The position numbers were made by a program, and so were the translations under genes. From NCBI GenBank assembly GCA_029844215.1, contig CM056736.1:60201562-60265561 (forward strand): a stretch of DNA of 64,000 nt. Reading direction: 5' to 3'. The notes beneath the pieces were generated by a model. The model had not been told where the DNA came from and did no database searches. It worked only from the letters and a program-made list of their open reading frames with translations. The DNA comes from Przewalskia tangutica (taxonomy: Eukaryota; Streptophyta; Magnoliopsida; Solanales; Solanaceae). Numbering within the stretch: position 1 is the first letter of the stretch; each line of letters starts with the position of its first letter. Positions 48,041-56,472 of this stretch are shown piece after piece.

Positions 48041-49320
48041 CGGGACATGGTCCATGAGATCCATCAGTTAGCGAGCCTTGGGGTTCAGTTGGTTGATACC
48101 GAGGATAGTGGGATTCAGGTTCAAGAGGTTGCTGAGTCTTCCATCATTGATGAGGTAAAGAAGCGACAATATAAGGATCCAGTTCTGACACGGTATCGAG
48201 ATACGTCTCTTCGAGAGGAGAAGAGTTTATTTGAGGTAGCACCTGATGGGGTGCTAAGGTACGAGGGTAGATTGTGTGTACCCGATGTTGCAGGGCTTCG
48301 TCAGCAGGTTCTCGGAGAGGCATACAACTCTCATTACTCTATTCATCCGGGGTCGACTAAGATGTACCACGACCTCATATATGTTTATTGGTGGGATGGC
48401 CTGAAGAGGGACGTAGCAGAGTTCGTTGCTCAATGTCCGAATTATCAGCAGGTCAAAGTTGAGCACCAGAAGCATGGTGGGCTATTACAGACGATTGAGA
48501 TTCCGACATGGAAGTGGGAGGTGATCAACATGGATTTTGTTACAGGGTTACCTCGTACTCAGAGGAAGTGTGATTCCATCTGGGTTATAGTAGACAGGCT
48601 GACGAAATCAGCCCATTTTCTTCCGGTCAGGACTACTTATTCGGCTGAGGATTATGCTAGACTTTATATCCGGGAGATTGTGAGACTGCACGGAGTTCCT
48701 ACATCTATTATATCAGATAGAGGGGCTCAGTTTACGGCTAACTTCTGGAGGTCTTTCCAGAAGGGATTGGGGACACAGGTGAGTCTCAGTACTGCTTTTC
48801 ACCCTCAGACCGACGGACAGACATAACATACTATCCAGACACTTGAGAATATGTTGCGGGCCTGCATTATTGATTTCAAGGGTAGCTGGGAGGATCATTT
48901 GCCTCTTGTTAAGTTTGCATATAACAACAACTACCATTCTAGTATTCAGATGACCCTGTATGAGACCTTATATGGCAGGAAGTGTAGGTCGCCGATTGGT
49001 TGGTTCTATGTTAGCGAGGCTCAGTTAGTTGGCCCAGACTTGATCCAACAGGTTGTGGATAAGGTGAAGCTTATCCATGAGAGTTTATTAGCAGCTCAGA
49101 GTCGACAGAAGTCTTATGCAGATAATCGATGTCGACACTTGGAGTTCCAGATTGCCGTTTGGGGTTTCTTAAAGGTGTCACCCATGAAGGGTGTGATGAG
49201 GTTTGGGAAGAAGGGGAAACTTATCCCGAGGTACATTGGGCCATATCAGATTGTCCGTAGAGTAGGCAAGGTTGCCTATGAGTTAGATCTGCCTTTTTAT
49301 CCGATTTAGAAGCAGTATAT
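48041..49320 (+). pseudogene. Gy1 integrase
   Basis: The zinc domain has HYSIHPGSTKMYHDL and CPNYQQVK; family members have CPNC, so one zinc-binding Cys is Tyr here. The core has IWVIVDRLTKSAHF (first Asp) and IISDRGAQFTANFW (second Asp). TAA at 48,824-48,826 falls in TDGQT-stop-HTIQ, the position of the catalytic Glu in GQSERTIQ. The tail has the GPY/F motif in RYIGPYQIVRRVGKVAYEL. A frameshift lies near 49,307. Confidence 0.92.
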
Positions 49321-49338
49321 ACGGTCTTCCATGTTTCT

Positions 49339-49629
49339 ATGTTACAGAAGTGTATCAGAGATCCATCCAGAGTTTTCCCAGTTAGTGATGTCCAGGTGAC
49401 AGAGGGGTTATCGTATGAGGAGAGTCCTATAGCGATACTTGATCGCCAGGTCAGACGATTACAGACTAATAACGTGGCTTCCGTCAAAGTATTGTGGCAG
49501 AATGATAATAGAAAGGAGATGACTTGGGAAGCAGAGGAGGACATGATGAAGAAGTATCCTCACTTGTTCCCTACACCTACAGGTAATTCGCTTCCCTACT
49601 CGTCAATTTTAATTAAAGTATTTGCATAA
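49339..49629 (+). pseudogene. Gy1 integrase tail with chromodomain
   Basis: After MLQKCIRDPSRV the frame reads PIAILDRQVRRLQ, ASVKVLWQN and MTWEAEEDMMKKYPHLF, the chromodomain of Tekay/Del chromoviruses, which steers integration toward heterochromatin. It is in frame to the normal stop at 49,629. Confidence 0.9.
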
Positions 49630-49723
49630 GTGTTATAATGTGGCCATGTGTGGTATATTTGATTATTTTTAGATATAGTTAAAGGGAACTATGCCGATAT
49701 CTGTTTAGAATGAACTCCGAAAG

Positions 49724-49768
49724 AACATTCGGGATGAATGTTTATAAGGGGTGGGGGGGGGGGGAGAA
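49724..49768 (+). promoter_or_regulatory. Gy1 PPT-flanking hairpin and polypurine tract
   Basis: AACATTC-GGGAT-GAATGTT spans 49,724-49,742. It is followed by a purine run of G and A (about 49,746-49,768) that touches the 3' LTR start TGTTAGACCCC. Confidence 0.85.
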
Positions 49769-50672
49769 TGTTAGACCCCGTAGTTCCAGGACACGGGTAT
49801 GAGAGCGTGCATAAGAAAATAAGACTTTAAGATTTGAACGAAAGAAAGATTTGTTTTTTCTAAGGAAATTGTTCCGAACCTCGTGAAGGAAAAAGGTTTA
49901 TTAATGAGAATTGGGTTCTCAAATTTATTATTTGAGACTTATAGAATTTATTGGAATTATGAAACTTCATTTTCAGATTTGGTCACGTGGGGCCCACCCG
50001 AGAAATTTTACATTTTTGTGGGGCCCACAAGGTTTTAGATATTTTGACCAATTATAGAATTTTTGGGAGATGGAATATTATGGACCAATCGGAGGGCGAC
50101 ACGTGTCACCCTCCACATGCCCATGTTGGGCGAATTGACTTGGTCAAGTAGGCCAAGTGGGAGCTTGATATTGTTGACTAAGATCTTAGCCACACATATG
50201 TTTTAATCCTAGCCATTGATTTTGGGCCTTGAAAAAGGTGAAAAAGTACGTAGAAACAGGGGTAGTGCTGCCCAATTTTCCGTAGAATAAGAGGCCTTAT
50301 ACTTAGTATTATTCTACCTTTGAAATCTAGAAGTTGATAGACGTATTATGGTCATTATAGGTTGACATTCTACGTGCGGCGTATTCAACATAACAAGTGG
50401 ATTAAGCCGAAGAGGTATGTGGAACTTCTGTATCTTCTTGAGCATGAAGTATTATAAATATATAGTACGATAGCCATACAAGTCTTAAATGAATTCGGTT
50501 TCATTTTGGTATCATTGACTTGATTTAAATTGTCCATGTTTGGTTGAGTTGGAGAGTTAAACTCACTTGATTTTAAAGGAGGTAAATGCCTTAGTTTTCT
50601 AAAAACATAAAGTGTTATAATGACTTTATGGGAAGTTAGTTATAACGACTTTATGGAAAGTAGAAGATTGGT
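49769..50672 (+). repeat. Gy1 3' LTR, truncated
   Basis: It starts TGTTAGACCCCGTAG. It has one copy where the 5' LTR has the 24-bp duplication, an extra segment with a G-box (CACGTG, 49,984-49,989), and lacks about 840 bp between AGCCATTG and the GGGCCTTGAAAAAGG block. It stops at 50,672 in GAAGATTGGT; in the 5' LTR this continues CTACTTGATTG. The rest is expected beyond the GyB array. Confidence 0.88.
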
Positions 50673-53600
50673 TGTTATACCCCGTATTTCCAGAGTATGT
50701 GCGTAAGGACGTACGTAGAAAAGTTTGAAGCTTAAAGTAGGCAAGGTTTGAATTTTTGTGCACAACACCCGATTAGAATCGTTTTTCGACGAAACGTTTT
50801 ACAAGACTTGCGAAGGGAAAATTCCGGCTATGTCATTTATATTTTTTGCGGATTTTTCCGAGAGACGAAATGTTTTGGACCAACGAGAGGGCAACACGTG
50901 GCACCCTCTCATTGGTGGACGTATGGGGCGGCATTGGACGATTTGGAGAGTGAGAGTTGGTAGGATATTTTGTGTGTTAGATAGATAAGGTGGGACCCAC
51001 ACACACTTGTCCAAATCCACACCCTACACTTGCCTACTACTTGGCATGATCTTGGCCATTGATTTCCCTATAAATACCCCCCTTAGTTGATGAACTTCTT
51101 CATCCAAAAATTGTGCTAAGTCTTGAAAGCTCTTTCCCTTTGTGTTGAAGTTCTCGTCCTAGCCTCCCTCCCATGGTGAGGCCCTCGCCGAGAGCCCTCC
51201 CTTTGGCCGAAAGTACCCACTCCTAGTGGTGCTAGCCGTGGGGTACCCCCCTACCTTGAGTTGTTTTCGTAAAATACACCCCCCCTCTTGGTAGGAATAC
51301 TCTCCAAGTATTGTTACTATTCCAAAATACCTTGTAGTATTCCAAGGTTACACTTATACGAAAAGCCCAGAAATACTATTATACTTCCCTTCAGTCACAA
51401 AATGAAACCCTAAGAAAAATCTCCATAGTTGGTTGGAGTATTAAGAAGAAGTTGCGTAGAACTTCTAAGGGTTGTTTGGAGCGGGTTGGAGCACCCGGAG
51501 TAGGAGCTAAACGTTGCTCAGGATCGACATTAAACTTGGATAATTTTGGGCTTATCGAGGTAAATACTCTTGTCCTTATATTGTAATTGGAGATTACATA
51601 CTGTTGTAGAATAGAAATGAATATAAGATTCATAGAAGAGATTTGAACTGTAATAAAAGGATATTATAGAAAAGACTTGAACTGAAATCACATCAGAAAG
51701 AATAATCTACAGAGTAGTCTAGACATTGATAGACTTGTATAACCTTTATAGGTTGAATGTTCTGCAAGTAGCATGTACTACTTGAAAAGTGGACAAGGCT
51801 AGCCGGGTTTTAGCCGTGGAGCATTTTGCTAATAGTCGATAATCGTCGCGAGGTATGTGATTCTTCCTATACTCTTGAGCATGATATTTTAAAATATATA
51901 TAGTGCGGTGAGCGTCGTGTGTTAACTGAATAATAATTACGGCAATGTCTTTTGACTTAAGCCTGAATAATAATTACGGCAATGTCTTTTGACTTAAGCC
52001 TGAATAATAAGAATCTTGAAGTAATTCAAAAGAGTTAAGAAACCTGTTTGAAAAAGAGTAATGCTTGGTTTTAAAAGCTTAAGAGTTATACTAGCTTTAT
52101 GGGAAGTTAGGTATAACGGCTTAAGAGTGATAAAAAGAATGATTTATTAATTTTAGAAGTTAAGAGACTTGATCTTAAAAGATAAGAGACTTGACTATAT
52201 TAAATTAATATGAATTTTGTGTGAAACCTCATTCGTGAGAAATGAGTACTTGTTTTTTTTAAAAGCAATAATGTTTCTTGATTTGAAATCGAATAAGTAT
52301 CGAACAAACCACAAAGATGCTAATAAAGAAATGTTTTGACTAATAAAGTATTATTAAAACCAGTAGAAACTTCCATCTGCATAGAAGCTAAGATGAGACA
52401 AAATGATATTACATTTCCTAGATCATGGCTGCTGTAATAAGATTGTTATGAACAAGAATAACCTACTTACATATAAGGTATATGTTTCTCAAATAGTTTT
52501 AAAGGAGAATTACATCATTAAGTGATTAAAACTATGAACTACGAAACCTTTCGAAAAATGAGAAACTTGAACATTTGAAATTAGGCAAACTTGAACCTTT
52601 GGAAAATAATGTTGTTACTTGATTTTACAAAGGGAAGTGTTTTGGTTTACTTAAAAAGATAGTCACTCTATTTTTATACTACGGGTATTGTGTGACTTTT
52701 GTGAAAGAAACGGATCTTTTAAAGAGTTAATGTATGAAGTACTTTGGGGATAAATTCCCGAACTTGTTAACATAAAGAAGAAAGTACCTTGTGTGAAGAA
52801 CTTGATTGTATTGGTCTGTGATAGCCTTGTAATACTTTCTTGTTGATTTGATAAGTAAACATGTTAGGATGCTACGTGTGTTAGTATCTTGTGATATGCT
52901 TGTTGTGCTTACGTTGTTGAACTTTAAGCCCGTTGTACTGTTATTATATCACATACCCCCTTGACTTATTATACAGGGCTTGCGCCCTCGATGCGGTCTA
53001 TACGGCTATCACGGTCTATGTGACTATGCGAGCGGCGGTATGCTCGAGATTGATCATTCGGGTGTTTTATCCCGATGCGGGGATGCCTACGCGATGCTGT
53101 GTGACTATGCGGTCTAATGAGACTATGCGGATTGCGAGTCGAGGAGAATGCAGGGTTAGCTACCGTCGCGAGTCTATCGACTATGCGGGTCTATGTGTGA
53201 CCTATGCGGGCTGCGGGAAGTCCAGGATTAGGCACGCATAATGATATTATGGGCGTCGGCCTTGCTTCGATCATTAGCGGCCTAGAAAAGACCGATTCTG
53301 ATATATCTATTTCACTCTTGTTTATGTTGTGGGCGTGAGACCCATAGTTATAATTGAGTGATGACTTTGAGGGTGTGAGTCCCTGATTTGACATGACTGC
53401 TTATTGTGAACTGTAGTTTGGTTATCATACATGTCTCCTGCTTTATATAGACTACTATGATTTCAATTACAGTATTTTCAGTTTCACCTACTTGGTACCT
53501 GTTATCGACCTCCTTGAGTTGCGTTCATGCCGCAGGTAGAGGTACACCAGTCGTTGATCCTCGCTCTCAGGGTCACAGTTCAGCGTTTGGGAAGCTCCGT

Positions 53601-53925
53601 TTCTCCGGAGGCTTATCAGTGGTATAGTCCCCTGTCGTAGTAGGTGCTTACATTCAGGGGTATGGCGGGGCCCTGTCCCGCCATTGTTGTCATGTCACTC
53701 TTAGAGGTCTGTAGTACTGTTGTGGGCAGAGTTGTAAGTGGGATGTAACTGTTCGGATTTAAGTTTTCATATATACATGCCGAAAGGCAATTTTTCTCAG
53801 ATTATTATTTCATACTTCATGTTATTTCATGTTATTGTTTTATATTCCGCTGATTACTCTGATGTTGTATCACTAGGGTGCCCGGGGTAAGGCACCAGTC
53901 ACGGGCCCGGGTTCGGGTCGTGACA
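50673..53925 (+). repeat. GyB LTR1 (3.25 kb)
   Basis: It starts TGTTATACCCCGTATTTCC and ends GGTCGTGACA. A near-palindrome with CACGTG core is at 50,885-50,910, and the TATA box at 51,069-51,076. An ATGCGG-type motif cluster lies at 52,985-53,225. It is nearly identical to LTR2 in its first 2.2 kb. Confidence 0.92.
51069..51076 (+). promoter_or_regulatory. TATA box of GyB LTR1
   Basis: TATAAATA, in the context CCC before and CCCC after, about 397 bp into the LTR. The same box in LTR2 is 56,869-56,876; LTR3 has lost this part. Confidence 0.7.
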
Positions 53926-53929
53926 AAAG

Positions 53930-53941
53930 TGGTATCAGAGC
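53930..53941 (+). promoter_or_regulatory. GyB primer binding site 1 (initiator tRNA-Met)
   Basis: TGGTATCAGAGC after LTR1. The copy after LTR2 is 59,720-59,731. Confidence 0.93.
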
Positions 53942-53987
53942 AGTTAATCCTCGGAAAGTGTCTACAGACCGTATCTAGTAGAGTCTT

Positions 53988-54021
53988 GATTATCGGTGTG
54001 TTGTGCACCACACCAATAATC
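53988..54021 (+). promoter_or_regulatory. GyB leader stem-loop 1 with GTGCAC loop
   Basis: GATTATCGGTGTG pairs with CACACCAATAATC (12 of 13 pairs) around TTGTGCAC. Copies after the other LTRs are at 59,778-59,811 and 62,627-62,660. Confidence 0.75.
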
Positions 54022-54129
54022 AGGAGGCTATAGGATATTTAGGATTGGTTTCCATTCTTCTCACTCTGAGATCGTGCCTTAGAGTTGTGTTGTAAGTTGG
54101 ACCCCTCTAACGTATTTCTTTCCACTGCT

Positions 54130-54795
54130 ATGCCTCGCGTAAAGCGGCAACCCGATGGGCAAAGCGTAGGAAGGCTGCGAGTAAATCTGAGAGGTTCGAG
54201 GCACAGGCCCAATCATCACCTAGGGTGGTGCGTCATTCGGGGAGTTTGGCGGCGCGCGGTCCAGCCAGTTTAGCACGGCGGCGGCTCTGCTGCGGCCATG
54301 ACATTTGAACCTTCAGTTCCACGATCGGGGAACAGAGAAGATAGATTACAAAGAGGCGACCCTGTTACTAGCTATGGATTTAGCAACCAAAGAATATAGA
54401 GTGTATCGACTTATCACGAGTCTTGATGACTATCTAAAGAAAGGATGTGCAAGAGTAGCTCTTCAGTCAGGCTTGAGCATGGCCTGCGTACGGGCTTATG
54501 CGCGTGTAGAAAGCGTGGGATCAACGGGTTAACCAAAATCAGCGAGAAGAGGCGGATCGGCGGGGCCTGGGTAACTTCGAGGCAAATCGCCTCGGCCGGT
54601 GGATACACACCTCACTTGATGCAGTGGTCCTCCATGGATTTCGGGGCGTTTGGGGTATCTGGAGTTGGTGAGCTCGGGGCTTCGGTTCCTGATATGTGGC
54701 GTCATCCCGGGGAATGTCGTCTTTTTGTTGGTACTTGTTGTACCTGCGGCCATCAGGGCCAGGTGTCGAAAGGGTGTCCTAGTAGGAGGACATAG
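54130..54795 (+). pseudogene. GyB gag, broken (unit 1)
   Basis: The ATG at 54,130 follows the leader and opens MPRVKRQ. The frame 54,305-54,532 has DYKEATLLLAMDLATKEY, as in Gy2. The frame 54,445-54,795 ends with CCTCGHQGQVSKGCP, a zinc knuckle with Gln at the histidine position. At least two frame changes occur. Confidence 0.72.
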
Positions 54796-55872
54796 CCTTC
54801 AGGATCGGTGGGTAGTTCGTCACCTTCCTTAGCTATGCGCCCAACAGGGTAGGATTGATTAGAGCAGCGAGAGGAGTGAAGGCGTAGATCTGGTAGATCC
54901 TTAACCTCAGAGATGAGTATACCTTAAAAGTTATGTTAATTGTGATTAGAAATCATGGTTAGTAAACCGGGTAAGGTTGGGGATAAGAAAAGTGTGAGCC
55001 TTAGAGTGTTATATGTGGAGACCTTAGAGGTAAGGCCATCTCGAGTAAAGATGAATTTTTCTTTATGTGTGTTTGACCCTTGCTCGAGTCATAGTGCCGT
55101 GAGATATAGTTGTATAATAAATCTCACGAGTAGTGTGGAATGAAAGGGTAGTTGAACTAAGAAGACCACTAGGTTTTCGTGACTTGATTAGTCGGATCGT
55201 TCGGATCGGGAACAAGAGTTTTTTGCGATGGCGAGTCAGTTGAGGACCAACCGCGGGTCAACCCGCGGCTGTTTTAATGGTGGGGTCGGTTCGGGGTGGT
55301 CCCGGTGATAAGTCATGAGGTGTTAGGCCCAAATTTAGTTAACCATCGTAATGCGAGTTCGTGGATCATTCGACCGATGGTCCGGGCGATGAGTCAGCCC
55401 TCTTGTCTTTCATTCAAGATCGTTTTACTCGGCAGAGGGTTAAGCGAGATGTTACATCAGGAAGGTTGTAAGGTTGCACGGGGTGCCTACATTCACCTTA
55501 TGACAGGAAGTGGAGCCGGTTCTGGTATTTCTTTTACGGAGGTTTTACGAGCGGGGTTAGGAACTCGGTGAGTCTCGATGGCGCATTCGCCCTCGGGCCT
55601 GTGTTTTGATTTCATGGGTAGATTTGAGGTTTGTTGCATGCGGTTTAGGGAGTGCTTTTATAACTAACATTTCTGTTTTCGGTTATCGCCTTACGAAGCA
55701 TGGTTGGGGCGGAAGTGTAAGTTCGGTCGATTGGTTCGATGTTTGCAAAGTTCGGATAGTGGGTTCATACTTGTTTGGCGGGATGGGGATAGGGTGAAGC
55801 CTATCCGGAGAGGTTATCGACACTCGAGAATCAGCGAAGTCGTGCGGATGATCGGCGGCGGCAGGTTGAGTT
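54796..55872 (+). other. GyB unit 1 spacer between gag and integrase tail
   Basis: No domain is recognised. It contains the perfect palindrome CCGCGGGTCAACCCGCGG at 55,251-55,268. The open frame 55,296-55,571 (EGCKVARGAYIHLM) has a counterpart in Gy2 (KGCKAAGAYLHLM), so it is ancestral element sequence of unknown meaning. Confidence 0.55.
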
Positions 55873-56154
55873 GTGGTGGGTCTTCTTGAAGGTGCCACCC
55901 GGAAGAGTGTGATGAGATTCGGAAACAGAGGAAACTTAGCGAGTTACTTTGGGCCTTTTAGTCATGTGAAGAGTAGGCGGGTTGCCTATATGTTAGCTTT
56001 GCCGTCCGACTTAGGAGCGGTATGTCGATCGCCGTATTTGTTAGGCTCGGAAAAGTATCGGAGATCCATCGAGTATTCGATTATGATGATCAAGTTGGAG
56101 GTAGTAACCCAGAGATTTTTTTTTGAAATTGATGCATTAACAGAAATGTGGTAA
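55873..56154 (+). pseudogene. GyB integrase C-terminal remnant
   Basis: KSVMRFGNRGNLASYFGPF and RRVAYMLALPSDLGAV match KGVMRFGKKGKLIPRYIGPY and GKVAYELDLP of the Gy1 integrase tail, including the GPY/F box. The catalytic core, RT and protease are missing, so pol was deleted between gag and this point. The chromodomain is not recognisable. Confidence 0.75.
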
Positions 56155-56437
56155 GTTTGAGAAGGTGTTCGTGTGTACGAGAAGGGTACGACGAGTAAGG
56201 GAAGAAGCGAGCATGTGTTAAGAACATAGAAGTGAGCATTTTGTTTGTAAAGAAAAGAGTGCTAAAGGAGTATCTTTTAACCCTTGGGTGGGAGTTTTTG
56301 TAGTGATGGAGGTGATTCCTCGTGGACTTGGAGGTAAGTATTTACGCTTGTTGTGTTGTGGCCAGGTGGCATGGTTGTTTTCGTAAGTATAGCAGTGAAG
56401 ACTATACTGGCGCCTGTTTATTTTGAGACTTAGAAGG

Positions 56438-56472
56438 AACATTCGGGACGAATGTTTCTAAGGAGGGGAGAA
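56438..56472 (+). promoter_or_regulatory. GyB PPT-flanking hairpin and polypurine tract
   Basis: AACATTCG-GGA-CGAATGTT at 56,438-56,456, then AAGGAGGGGAGAA at 56,460-56,472 touching LTR2. Confidence 0.85.

Larger units (their letters stand above)
41693..50672 (+). mobile_element. Gy1: full-structure Tekay/Del-like chromovirus, inactive
   Basis: It has a 2.95-kb 5' LTR, PBS, leader, gag, protease, RT, RNase H, integrase with chromodomain, PPT, and a 3' LTR cut off at 50,672 by GyB. The chromodomain and initiator tRNA-Met site place it in the chromovirus branch, most like Tekay/Del. About nine in-frame stops and some frameshifts kill it. The left flank is GAAAC; the right target duplication is outside the window. 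Confidence 0.92.

Noticed and set aside
50748..50963. Open frames in GyB U3, repeated at 56,525-56,788
   Set aside because: Identical because the LTRs are identical. They lie upstream of the TATA box and have no family resemblance.
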